This document shows, piece after piece, positions 53,514 to 62,135 of a stretch of DNA of 64,000 nucleotides. How positions within the stretch are numbered: position 1 is the first letter of the stretch; the number at the start of each line of letters is the position of its first letter. The translations under genes and the position numbers were made by a program. The DNA lies in the NCBI RefSeq assembly GCF_900099915.1, contig NZ_FNDB01000011.1, positions 1 through 64,000 on the forward strand. Direction: 5' to 3'. Under the pieces are notes generated by a model that ran no database searches, was not told the DNA's origin, and was given only the letters and a program-made list of their open reading frames with translations. This DNA is from Flavobacterium omnivorum. GTDB taxonomy: Bacteria; Bacteroidota; Bacteroidia; Flavobacteriales; Flavobacteriaceae.

Positions 53514-53984
53514 TTAGCAACAACCTCCACCTGGAGTACAGCTATTGGTTTGAGTTGGGATTGCAGACAATTTACCTTTTTGTTTATCAGCAGGAATGCC
53601 ACATTGGTCTTCGGCTAAACAAGCGGTTTGCTTGTTGATTAAAGTAAAGTCCGTTCCGTTGAAATCCAAGTCGTATTTACCAATTGTTTCTCCTTGAAAT
53701 TCCACTTCAACTTCATGATCTTCAATTCCTAAAATCTTTTCAGATAATTCAATAATATCCAATAATTTTTTTGGTTTAAGTCGGTGATCAAAATCATTGG
53801 CATCCCACAACTGGAAATTCACAACGTTCTCTTTTCGAACTTTTCCACCGCAATCAATGAAGTTTCTGGTAATTAAGCCTACTTCCGTTACGTGAAAATG
53901 TTCTGGAACATAGGTTCCGTTTGGTAACATAAAAGCAACGTTTTCTAACACGTTCAACTCTTTTTTAATTTCTGATAGTTTCAT
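53514..53984 (-). CDS. DUF6428 family protein of the ars operon
   Basis: 156 residues. The N-terminal half contains LPNGTYVPEHFHVTEVGLIT, HFHVTEV being typical of the family, and NFQLWDANDFDHRLKPKKLL follows. The C-terminal end has five clustered cysteines (TACLAEDQCGIPA and SCTPGGGCC), a possible metal- or metalloid-binding tail. The family is known only by its repeated presence between arsR and arsenate reductase genes in Bacteroidota. It lies 18 bases after arsR, so it is co-transcribed. A role as arsenic chaperone or sensor is a guess. Confidence 0.8.
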   Translation of the reverse strand: MKLSEIKKELNVLENVAFMLPNGTYVPEHFHVTEVGLITRNFIDCGGKVRKENVVNFQLWDANDFDHRLKPKKLLDIIELSEKILGIEDHEVEVEFQGETIGKYDLDFNGTDFTLINKQTACLAEDQCGIPADKQKGKLSAIPTQTNSCTPGGGCC

Positions 53985-54002
53985 TTTTTTATAATTTAAA
54001 AA

Positions 54003-54335
54003 TTAGCAACATTGGTCTTTCCTGTTTTCTAAATAGGTATTGATAAGGGTAATAAAACTTTTTATTTTCTCAAATCCTTCTTCGTTCAGGCAATAACAAA
54101 TTGAAGCTCCTTCGAAATTTCCTTTGATTAACCCGGCATTTTTTAGTTCCTTCAAATGTTGCGACACAGTAGGTTGTGCTAATGGCAATTCGTTTACAAG
54201 GTCTCCACAGATGCAACTGTCAACTTTTATAAGATGTTCAATTATGGCAATACGAGCAGGATGACCTAATGCTTTGGCAAGTACAGCCAGTTCGTTTTGC
54301 TCCTCTGTAAAATGTTGTGTTTTAGTTATACCCAT
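54003..54335 (-). CDS. arsR: ArsR-family arsenic-responsive repressor
   Basis: 110-residue winged-helix repressor. The metal-sensing C-x-C is C41 and C43 in VDSCICGDLVNEL, at the start of the recognition region (PLAQPTVSQHLKELKNAGLI). The end KDQCC gives two more cysteines. When arsenite binds, such proteins leave the operator. It is the first gene of the operon, and a 12-base palindrome lies 13 bases before its start. The start was set at the ATG at 54333-54335, because an earlier one would run through the operator. Confidence 0.9.
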   Translation of the reverse strand: MGITKTQHFTEEQNELAVLAKALGHPARIAIIEHLIKVDSCICGDLVNELPLAQPTVSQHLKELKNAGLIKGNFEGASICYCLNEEGFEKIKSFITLINTYLENRKDQCC

Positions 54336-54347
54336 CGTTTTATATTT

Positions 54348-54359
54348 ATATTGCAATAT
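54348..54359. promoter_or_regulatory. putative ArsR operator
   Basis: ATATTGCAATAT is a perfect palindrome 13 bases ahead of the arsR ATG, where the promoter must lie. ArsR proteins bind such dyads. A longer AT-rich stretch on the far side contains a TTAATTA palindrome. Confidence 0.5.
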
Positions 54360-54600
54360 TACGATTAATTAGGTAGTAACGATTATTTTTGGTGTTAAAT
54401 TAGCATTAAGTTTTGAGGGTTTAATGGTTTAATTATTTTGTAATTATAAATCAAAAGTTACGCAAAGGAGAAGGAGTACGGAGAATCCCTCTCGATTGCA
54501 TTACTTTTCATTTAGTTGATCTGGTATTGAAAAAATATTTTAATTGCTAGCCATCAGAAAATGATAGTGAGAAAAAAATATTTTAAATTCTTACTCGTTT

Positions 54601-55635
54601 TTACGGCTCAATAATTACTTTCATCGCTTTTTCTTTCCCTGCATTACCAAATACTTCATACGCTTCTAGGACCTCTTTCAATTTAAAATGATGAGTTATC
54701 AGTTTAGAAGGTTCTAATTTACCTGAGGAAACTGTTTTTAAAAGCATTGGAGTAGTATTGGTGTTTACTAATCCCATTGTTATCGTGCTGTTTTGAATCC
54801 AGAGATCCTGAATTTGCAGTTCTACTGGCTTTCCATGCACTCCTATATTGGCAATGTGTCCACCGGGACGAACAATTTTTTGGCATATTTCAAAGGTAGC
54901 TGGCGCTCCAACGGCTTCAATAGCTACATCTACACCATCTTTTGTTTCTGATTGAATTCTTTTTGTAACATCTTCTTTAGTAGAATTAATGGTATCTGTA
55001 GCTCCAAATTTTTTCGCCATTTCCAAACGATTTTCATCGATGTCGATCATATAAATTTTTGCCGGTGAGTAGAACTGAGCTGTGAGTAAGGCTGACATTC
55101 CTATAGGACCGGCTCCTATAATGGCAATGGTGTCTCCTGGTTTTACTCCGCCATTAATCACACCAATTTCATGTCCTGTAGGTAAAATGTCACTTAGCAT
55201 TACCAGCGCTTCTTCATCAGATCCGTCTGGTATCAGATAGAGGCTGTTATCAGCATGTGGAATCCGAACGTATTCTGCCTGTGTACCATTTATAAGGTGC
55301 CCTAAAATCCAACCGCCGTCCTCACAATGAGCGTACATTTGTTTTTTACAGTATTCGCAACTGCCATCTGATGTGATACAGGATATTATGACATGGTCTC
55401 CTTTTTTAAAATTCCGGACCGAAGCACCAATTTCTTCAATTATACCGACTCCCTCATGACCTAATGTAGTTCCCGGTTTCACCGATGGAGTTTTTCCGTG
55501 TAATATACCTAAGTCTGTACCGCAAATAGTAGTTTTAAGTATTTTTACCATTGCATCAGTGCTTTTTTCAATTTTAGGAAATGGCACCTCTTTCAACTCA
55601 ATCTTACCTGGTCCATCATATACAAGTGCTTTCAT
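54601..55635 (-). CDS. zinc-dependent alcohol dehydrogenase
   Basis: Medium-chain dehydrogenase, about 344 residues. Catalytic zinc ligands lie in TTICGTDLG and GHEGVG. The structural zinc lobe is present in CITSDGSCEYCKKQMYAHC. The NAD motif is IIGAGPIGMSALL near 175. The start at MKALVYDGPG (55635) fits the family. The open frame also has two methionines up to 24 bases earlier. The substrate is not clear. This kind of sequence includes alcohol and isopropanol-type dehydrogenases. It is a single gene, separate from the ars operon. Confidence 0.85.
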   Translation of the reverse strand: MKALVYDGPGKIELKEVPFPKIEKSTDAMVKILKTTICGTDLGILHGKTPSVKPGTTLGHEGVGIIEEIGASVRNFKKGDHVIISCITSDGSCEYCKKQMYAHCEDGGWILGHLINGTQAEYVRIPHADNSLYLIPDGSDEEALVMLSDILPTGHEIGVINGGVKPGDTIAIIGAGPIGMSALLTAQFYSPAKIYMIDIDENRLEMAKKFGATDTINSTKEDVTKRIQSETKDGVDVAIEAVGAPATFEICQKIVRPGGHIANIGVHGKPVELQIQDLWIQNSTITMGLVNTNTTPMLLKTVSSGKLEPSKLITHHFKLKEVLEAYEVFGNAGKEKAMKVIIEP

Positions 55636-55659
55636 TGTTTTAGTCTGTTTCATTTTCAT

Positions 55660-56085
55660 TTTTCATTAAAGGTTATAGTATTAAATCATTTTTATATTTT
55701 TCGTAAGGCTTTAAATTTTTAATTTGTTCACTATTAAAACTTATCGGGCAATTAATCGACAGTATGTGTAATTAGCTGTAAATCAATAACTGGTATGCTC
55801 AAAGGTCGCGTATTATTACCGTTTAATATATGATATTAGTCATTAAATGAAGATTAAAGCAAATTTTTCAAAATTATGAAGCCTTGTTCTTTTTTTTGAA
55901 ATGATACACGAAAAGGCAACTAATTCGGTCGCCCATTGTTTTTTTGGAATTAATGTTAATTTAGTAAATCTAGGGAGGGTTTTGTCTCTTGTTTTTGGTA
56001 GGAATTGCTACTTTTAGAGTTAAATTAAATACACTTTTGTACAAAAATGAGTAACTTAGTATTCATTAATTAAATAAAAAGTCTA
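55660..56085. other. intergenic region between dehydrogenase and acidic-protein genes
   Basis: About 430 AT-rich bases with divergent genes on both sides. No gene or strong hairpin is seen. Confidence 0.5.
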
Positions 56086-56451
56086 ATGGAAAATCAAAAT
56101 GATAAATCAGAGTCAAATGCAGCTAAGTCAGAAAAAATAGATAAAAACAAAGTGCCAGATTCCCTTTTGTATCCACCAAGTGAAGATATTTACAATAAGT
56201 TTCACAAGGAAAGCGATATTAATCCAGAGGATATTTCTAAAAAGAAGATACCTGTTGAAATTAATAATGTCACGGATTTTAATGAAAAAGATTTTGAAGA
56301 TGATAAGTCTGGAGCCGACTTGGACATACCCGGTTCAGAATTAGATGATGATCAAGAGAAAATAGGGAGTGAGGATGAAGAAAATAACCATTACAGTATT
56401 GGGGGCGACAATCATAATGATTTAGAGGAGAATACAGGGGATAAGATTTAA
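56086..56451 (+). CDS. small acidic protein of unknown function
   Basis: 121 residues, very rich in D, E, N and K, low in hydrophobic residues and likely disordered. Segments such as PDSLLYPPSEDIYNKFHKES and DLDIPGSELDDDQEKIGSED recall small stress-related Flavobacterium proteins, but I do not know a function. It is 35 bases ahead of the LigD-type phosphoesterase gene, and the two are likely read together. Confidence 0.65.
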   Translation: MENQNDKSESNAAKSEKIDKNKVPDSLLYPPSEDIYNKFHKESDINPEDISKKKIPVEINNVTDFNEKDFEDDKSGADLDIPGSELDDDQEKIGSEDEENNHYSIGGDNHNDLEENTGDKI

Positions 56452-56486
56452 TCTTGTATTTTTAAACAAACTAGCATCCTAGTGCA

Positions 56487-57047
56487 ATGACCTTAAATGA
56501 ATACAATCAAAAGCGCAATTTTGTATCCACCGCTGAGCCAGAAGGTAAAATAAATAAATCAGTTGCGGAAATGATTTTTGTTGTTCAAAAACATGCTGCA
56601 TCTCACTTGCATTACGATTTTAGGTTAGAAAGTGAAGGAGTTTTAAAAAGTTGGGCGATACCCAAAGGGCCATCTATGAATCCTGCCCATAAAAGACTAG
56701 CTATCCAGGTGGAAGATCATCCTTATGCTTATCGTAATTTTGAAGGAATTATTCCCGAAGGTAATTACGGTGCGGGAAACGTTATAGTTTGGGATAATGG
56801 AACTTTTATTCTAGTTGACGATGAAAATTATGGGAATTTAAATGCCAATTTGCAAAAAGGCCACCTCCGATTTATCATAAAGGGCAAAAAACTCAAAGGG
56901 GAATTCTTATTAGTGAAATGGAAAGCTAAAAAAGAGAATTCGTGGCTTCTGATAAAAGCAAATGATGAATATGCAACTGAGGAAGACGTTTTGTTGCAGG
57001 ATAAATCCGTGATTTCTAATACTACAATAGACAGTTTAAAAAGTTAA
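56487..57047 (+). CDS. stand-alone LigD-type 3'-phosphoesterase
   Basis: 186 residues made almost only of the phosphoesterase (PE) domain of DNA ligase D, which trims 3' ends during non-homologous end joining. HAASHLHYDFRLE (H36, H40, H42, D44 and R46) is the metal and catalytic motif. IPKGPSMNPAHKRLAIQVED, EGNYGAGNVIVWDNG and FLLVKWKAKKENSWLLIK follow. The ligase and polymerase domains of full LigD are missing and no trace of them is seen downstream, so this is a lone PE protein. A Ku gene is not in the window. Confidence 0.85.
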   Translation: MTLNEYNQKRNFVSTAEPEGKINKSVAEMIFVVQKHAASHLHYDFRLESEGVLKSWAIPKGPSMNPAHKRLAIQVEDHPYAYRNFEGIIPEGNYGAGNVIVWDNGTFILVDDENYGNLNANLQKGHLRFIIKGKKLKGEFLLVKWKAKKENSWLLIKANDEYATEEDVLLQDKSVISNTTIDSLKS

Positions 57048-57533
57048 CTGGCAATAAAAACAAGTGACGTGTCTCCTTTTAAAAATAAGAAGTTAATTAG
57101 CAACGATTTCACTTTTATTTTAATTTGGGACTACCATTTTTTTCTTAAAAGTGAGAAGTAGTAAGCAGTCAATAAATTAGTAAAACAGGAAAGAAGAAAG
57201 GGGTGCATGGTAAACTAAAAATTATTAGGAGCGATAACAATGTTCATTTTGACAAAGCAGGCGCGTTTACAGAATAATAGTTTCATGCTGATAGGAACTA
57301 AATAGAGGGGTTTGTTGGAAATATAGGGGAAAGAAAGAAGTGCCAAAAAGTACTAATTTTGGCTTGGAATAAAAAATTAAAATCGTGTGTAAGGCTGAGG
57401 TAAATATGCCAATAATTTTTACAATTGGATTTATTATTAAAAATATGGTAAAATAGTAGTTTCTATTGATGCTTTCTTGGTTGTTTTTAGTATTTTGCGA
57501 TTTAATTATTTTTAGATAATAAATTAGATTAAT
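57048..57533. other. intergenic region
   Basis: Nearly 490 AT-rich bases with no gene, no ligase-domain remnant and no clear hairpin. Confidence 0.5.
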
Positions 57534-58442
57534 ATGAAATATAGAGTAGCAACTTCGTCTTTAAATCTCAGGGATTTTCCGTCGGCGAATGATAATTCTA
57601 AAATTTTAACAAAAATCCCTTTTAGACATACTGTTAAATTAATTGAGAAAACGACCTCAGATTGGTGGAAAGTAAAGCTTTTGAATACTGATAAAGAAGG
57701 TTTTGTGTTTTCGCAAGATATTGAACATGTAGATGAGACGACTGATGAAATTGCAGATATCGAAGTGCCTAATTTTGAACCAGGTTCTAAAGGAAGTCTG
57801 GACAATAAATTAGAAACCTACAAGCCGCTTGGTGATCCAGCTATTCCTTTCAGAGATTTAACTAGTGTTGCGTCCAAGCTATCTTCCATTCGAAATATAA
57901 TAGACACGCTTAATGTTTCAAAAAGTTTTAGATATGAAAAAGATGATTCTGATACCTACTGTAATATCTACACCTTTGATTATTGCTTTTTTGCCAAAGT
58001 GTACATCCCTAGACTTAGATGGACAGATAAAGCAATAGAAGCACTTGAAAATGGAAACGAAGTACCCTTAGTTTTTGGAGAAACAGTGAGGCCTTTTTAT
58101 TCTAATTATATTTATGATTGGTTTTTGCAATCGGCTAGCGCCTTTGGCTGGGAAAGCGTCAGTGATGTTGATGCGCTACAAAAGAAAGTCAATGCTAATG
58201 GAGGTGTAGGTGTCATTTGTGCTAAACGATTCATATTACATAAGTCAGGGCACGTTGTAGTGGTCGTTCCAGAAACTGAAAATGAAAAGGCATTTCGGTT
58301 AGATGGCAAAGTCATTTATCCGTTGCAATCACAAGCGGGAATGGATAATTACAATTATTTTTCAGAAATTAGAAAGGATTGGTGGGATAGCAAAGATCCT
58401 GAAAAAGGATACTCATCTGCTATCTTTTACTATCATGATTAA
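57534..58442 (+). CDS. SH3 domain plus cysteine-peptidase-like protein
   Basis: 302 residues. A bacterial SH3 domain (about 1-62) contains LNLRDFPSANDNSKILTKIP and WWKVKLLNTDKEGFVFSQDI. The second part (about 95-302) looks like a papain-like CHAP/NlpC fold: C143 in SDTYCNIYTFDYC begins a helix, H240 is in HKSGHVVVVVPE, and QSQAGMDNYNYFSE follows. There is no signal peptide, unusual for an enzyme of cell-wall type. The family is not recognised for certain, and the catalytic role rests on the C143/H240 arrangement. It converges with an amidoligase-like gene. Confidence 0.6.
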   Translation: MKYRVATSSLNLRDFPSANDNSKILTKIPFRHTVKLIEKTTSDWWKVKLLNTDKEGFVFSQDIEHVDETTDEIADIEVPNFEPGSKGSLDNKLETYKPLGDPAIPFRDLTSVASKLSSIRNIIDTLNVSKSFRYEKDDSDTYCNIYTFDYCFFAKVYIPRLRWTDKAIEALENGNEVPLVFGETVRPFYSNYIYDWFLQSASAFGWESVSDVDALQKKVNANGGVGVICAKRFILHKSGHVVVVVPETENEKAFRLDGKVIYPLQSQAGMDNYNYFSEIRKDWWDSKDPEKGYSSAIFYYHD

Positions 58443-58463
58443 ATAGTAAATGCATTTTAAATA

Positions 58464-58502
58464 AAAAAGACTTCTGTACGCTAGTGGTATCGAAGTCTTT
58501 TC
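58464..58502. terminator. bidirectional terminator between the cysteine-peptidase-like and amidoligase-like genes
   Basis: AAAAAAGACTTC and GAAGTCTTTTCT form a 10-base stem with a 17-base loop, between two convergent stop codons. A and T runs flank it on both sides. Confidence 0.65.
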
Positions 58503-58527
58503 TGTCATATTTAATTCCTAATAAACT

Positions 58528-59952
58528 TTATACTGCTACGGCAATTTTAGTGATTAGCAAGGAACTACAAAAACCATTTTCATAATATCTATCATGTAAA
58601 CTAGCATATATTTGACTATAGATTGCGATAGGGTCATTCGATTCTATTGTTATAGACAAGATGTTTTCTAAAAGGGAAATAAGGTTTGCTGGGACTGCCG
58701 TTTCTTTTCCATGAACAATAGATTCATAGACAAAGTTATTCCATTCTAAATCGCAAATTGGATTTTCGATTTCGTTTAATATGGCATGATCCATAATGAA
58801 AATCAGAAAATTTAAAACTTCCTTTAGGTGTTTTTCATTAAAATAATCAAATATTCGAAACTCAATACCGTGATTTTTGTGTTTGTGAAAATTTACATCA
58901 AGTCCAATTTTATCGATTTTCTCATAATCTGATATTTCAGAATAGCGATTCACCCACCACAACGGATTATCGTGCATTGGATGCGCATTGAAATCCATTT
59001 GGACTATTTTCCCCGTTTTCATAACATTAGTGTCATATGTTCCAATCCCTATGTACCTAGACATAGCGCATCGTTGTGATGCCTTGGTTAAGTTAACGCT
59101 ACTGTCATTATGGGATAAAAAGTCAGAGGATCCAAATTTGATCATAAACAATGGACTCAACCATTGGAATAACCGAATCGTGCGCTGGTGTTTTTTGATG
59201 AAATCTACTTTGTCTTTAATTTCACCTTCCTTATTTAATTCTGTTGGAATCGTTAAATTAAAATGATAGGTCATGTTATTGAAAACAGAATAATTTTCAT
59301 TATTGGAAACAAATATGGCAAAAGGATGATTTTCCGAGCAGATTTTTATGTTGCCAAATTGCGAAAATATATTTTCTTTCAGCAATAGTTGTTGCAAGTT
59401 TACTGTAAATTCTTGCTTTATGTTTGCTAGTTCAGCAATGACAGTATCGATATCTTTTTTATAAAAATCCTGCGTCACAAATTCAATAGTGTCACCATCA
59501 AAAATAAATTTTTTTTGATGTTCGTCTATAAAATAGGTATTGTGTTTTTGTAATATTTCAAAAATACTTTCCCCAAGGTATTCTGGGTTCGGTTCATTGT
59601 CTATGGGATCTAAAACTTTATGTTGATTGTTTACATCTGTTTTTGTAAACGAATGGGAGTTCATTAACACAGGGATTGCATACTCTTTGTCTGTTAGTAT
59701 TTTAAGTAGCGAATTTTCGAATACGTTTTCTTTATAATTTTTAAAATGGTTGACGCTGTATTTTTCACGTATGCCATTTGTTAATAAGAAATTTTTGTCA
59801 ACGATACGTTGATTATCAAATTCTAAATAACATTCATTTTCGATGCCTACTCCCCAGTAAAAATCATTGGATTGATACTGGTTCCTATATTCTTTATGCT
59901 TATCTAATACCTCAATTTCAAAACTAACTTCATTCATGTTTTGATCTGTCAT
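58528..59952 (-). CDS. carboxylate-amine ligase-like (amidoligase) protein
   Basis: 474 residues. The N-terminal VGIENECYLEFDN (E38, E40) resembles the metal-binding G-x-E-x-E strand of glutamate-cysteine ligase-like enzymes. NNMTYHFNLTIP (H230), KASQRCAMSRYIGIGTYD and GIEFRIFDYF (E364, R366, D369) follow the order of the later ATP and metal residues. Such amidoligases join a carboxylate to an amine using ATP. Overall similarity to a named family cannot be judged without a search, and the substrate is unknown. No signal peptide is present. It faces the SH3/cysteine-peptidase-like gene. Confidence 0.55.
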   Translation of the reverse strand: MTDQNMNEVSFEIEVLDKHKEYRNQYQSNDFYWGVGIENECYLEFDNQRIVDKNFLLTNGIREKYSVNHFKNYKENVFENSLLKILTDKEYAIPVLMNSHSFTKTDVNNQHKVLDPIDNEPNPEYLGESIFEILQKHNTYFIDEHQKKFIFDGDTIEFVTQDFYKKDIDTVIAELANIKQEFTVNLQQLLLKENIFSQFGNIKICSENHPFAIFVSNNENYSVFNNMTYHFNLTIPTELNKEGEIKDKVDFIKKHQRTIRLFQWLSPLFMIKFGSSDFLSHNDSSVNLTKASQRCAMSRYIGIGTYDTNVMKTGKIVQMDFNAHPMHDNPLWWVNRYSEISDYEKIDKIGLDVNFHKHKNHGIEFRIFDYFNEKHLKEVLNFLIFIMDHAILNEIENPICDLEWNNFVYESIVHGKETAVPANLISLLENILSITIESNDPIAIYSQIYASLHDRYYENGFCSSLLITKIAVAV

Positions 59953-60717
59953 AAACTTCTTCGTGTTTTTTAAAAATTTGTTAATATAGGGTAACTAATT
60001 TGTGCGGTAGTGATGCTTGAGGTAATGCATAAATCCGAAGATTTTTGTTTCTAACAAGAGCAAACCAGTATTGAATAGCTGCCAATTTTGCTTTATGAAA
60101 ACTAAGCTTTTTATTACCAGGTTGAAACCTAAATTTAGATGCTCAATTTGATTGCAAAATTAGATAAAATTAATGGCATTATCAATAGGTCTATTTAATT
60201 TATTTTTCTTGTAAATTTAGTATTTTGGATCTGTTCTAAATTTTTAATTTATAGCGGTTTAGCACGTTCATTTTTAGGTAAAATGGGCGCTGAAGTTATT
60301 TGTTGAAATCGTTTTATCTCAATTAATTTTCGGCAGTTGTACCATCATTGTTTTGAAAGAAAAACAGTAAAGAAATAGGCAACCATTCAGCAGTTGCATC
60401 AGGAGTACCATTTTTTCGGTTTTTCAAGACCAGTTGTCCCGCAATTCGCTATATCTTTTGTGCCGAAAATTCGGCACAAAAGGATGCCGCTACTGTCGGG
60501 TCTAAATAACATTTCTTGTTTGTCAGCAGATTCCTAGCCTAAAAATTTAATAGGCCAAAATAAGTTTTTAAAATAAATTTAAGGGATAAGTAAATAGAAA
60601 TAAATTTACTACTGGATTACGAGCAGTAGCATTAATTCTTAAATCAATTTATTATTTTAAAAGAGATCAGCAGAGTGAAATGTATAGCTGGTTTCATAAG
60701 AAGGAATCAAGATTGCA
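59953..60717. other. intergenic region with hairpin repeat
   Basis: About 760 AT-rich bases between the amidoligase-like gene and thrC. It contains one dispersed hairpin repeat (60431-60500) and no supported gene. Confidence 0.55.
60431..60500 (+). repeat. Flavobacterium-type intergenic repeat with hairpin core, copy 3
   Basis: CAGTTGTCCCGCAATTCGCT then ATATCTTTT, a palindrome TGTGCCGAA-AAT-TCGGCACA, and AAAAGGATGCCGCTACTGTC then GGG. The ATCTTTT/AAAAGGATGCC flanks match copies 1 and 2, while the core is again different. Confidence 0.6.
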
Positions 60718-62010
60718 TTATGATTCTAAAAATGCTTTCAAATCCTCATACGTGCTAACTTTTGTGCTGACTTTTTCTTTATGCATCACACTTTCAATTT
60801 GTGCAGGAATGGGTAGTTTTACCTTTAAAATAGGTTCAACCACATCAAAAAATTTAATTGGATGAGCAGTTTCTAAAAAAATTCCAATCGCATTGGGGTA
60901 GTTTTTCATTTCCTTCTTTAGCCCTAAATAGCCCACGGCTCCGTGCGGTTCAGCTATATAACTATCGATTTCGAAAATAGCTTTCATTGCTATTTTGGTT
61001 TCTTCATCAGTAAACGTATAAGATGAAAAATCATTTTTAAATTGCTCTAAATCATTTTGATACATTTCTTGAATGCGAATAAAGTTACTTGGATTTCCTA
61101 CGTCCATCGCGTTAGAAATCGTAGCTATAGAAGGTTTCGGATCGTAAATACCGTTTTCTAAAAACCGTGGAACAGTATCATTTACATTAGTCGAAGCCAC
61201 AAAATGTACAATTGGTAAGCCCAATTTTTTAGCAATAATCCCTGCGCAAATATTCCCAAAATTACCACTTGGACAAGAAAAAACCAATTCCTTGTTTTGT
61301 TTTTTTAATGCTTTGTAAGCAAAGAAAAAATAAAACATTTGTGGCAACCAACGCGCGATATTAATCGAATTTGCCGAAGTCAGGTTTTTGTGTTTCAGAC
61401 TTTCGTCCAAGAACGCTTTTTTGACCATATCCTGACAATCATCAAAAACGCCATCGACTTCTAACGCTTTTATATTTTGGCCTAAAGTTGTTAACTGTTT
61501 TTCCTGAATGTCGCTTACTTTTCCTGAAGGATATAAAATTACCACCTCGACGCCTGCAACGCCTAAAAAGCCACTGGCAACAGCTCCTCCTGTATCTCCT
61601 GATGTCGCCACGAGAACGGTATTTTTACTGTCTTTTTTGTCTTTGTTAAAGTAGGCCAAACAACGAGACATGAATCTCGCACCTACGTCTTTGAAAGCCA
61701 TTGTTGGTCCATGAAATAATTCAAGCGAATAGATTCCTTTTTCAACTTCTACCAAAGGGAAATCAAAACACAAGGTTTCGTCAATAATTTCTTTGAGAAT
61801 GGCTGTAGGTATTTCATCGCCCACAAATTGTTGAATCGCATGAAAAGCAATTTCTTCGTTGCTTAAGTTCTCGATGTTGTCGAAAAAATCCTGTGGTAAA
61901 GGAGTAATTGTTTTAGGAAAATACAACCCTTTATCAGTTGCTAATCCTTGTATTACGGCTTCTTTAAAAGAAACTTTGGGTGCGTTATGGTTTAAACTGT
62001 AATATTTCAT
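60718..62010 (-). CDS. thrC: threonine synthase
   Basis: Last step of threonine synthesis: O-phosphohomoserine to threonine with PLP. The 430-residue protein has ELFHGPTMAFKDVGARFMSR with the PLP lysine K107, VATSGDTGGAVASGF and SANSINIARWLPQMFYFFFA, all typical. It is the last gene of a thrA-thrB-thrC operon. The start was placed at the ATG at 62008-62010, because a longer frame would be read from the GC-rich repeat before it. Confidence 0.93.
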   Translation of the reverse strand: MKYYSLNHNAPKVSFKEAVIQGLATDKGLYFPKTITPLPQDFFDNIENLSNEEIAFHAIQQFVGDEIPTAILKEIIDETLCFDFPLVEVEKGIYSLELFHGPTMAFKDVGARFMSRCLAYFNKDKKDSKNTVLVATSGDTGGAVASGFLGVAGVEVVILYPSGKVSDIQEKQLTTLGQNIKALEVDGVFDDCQDMVKKAFLDESLKHKNLTSANSINIARWLPQMFYFFFAYKALKKQNKELVFSCPSGNFGNICAGIIAKKLGLPIVHFVASTNVNDTVPRFLENGIYDPKPSIATISNAMDVGNPSNFIRIQEMYQNDLEQFKNDFSSYTFTDEETKIAMKAIFEIDSYIAEPHGAVGYLGLKKEMKNYPNAIGIFLETAHPIKFFDVVEPILKVKLPIPAQIESVMHKEKVSTKVSTYEDLKAFLES

Positions 62011-62029
62011 TTGTTTAGTAATTGTGGAA

Positions 62030-62063
62030 CCCCACCCCAACCCTCACCAAGGGTAAGGGAGAC
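62030..62063 (-). repeat. GC-rich repeat before thrC
   Basis: CCCCACCCCAACCCTCACCA then AGGGTAAGGGAGAC, with a small CCCT/AGGG hairpin. It resembles the insert in purL at 20011-20041. It stands between thrB and thrC and may be a non-coding element of the same family. Confidence 0.55.
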
Positions 62064-62135
62064 GAAACTGGATTCAGAATGTGTTGTTGTAATTTTTAAA
62101 TCAATAATTTATTCCTTGTATTCCCCTTTCGGAGT

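Noticed and set aside
57048..57533. Remnant ligase domain after the lone phosphoesterase
   Set aside because: No ligase motifs could be read in any frame, so truncation of a full LigD is not supported here.
60680..60865. 61-codon plus-strand frame over the end of thrC
   Set aside because: Most of it is antisense to conserved thrC sequence.
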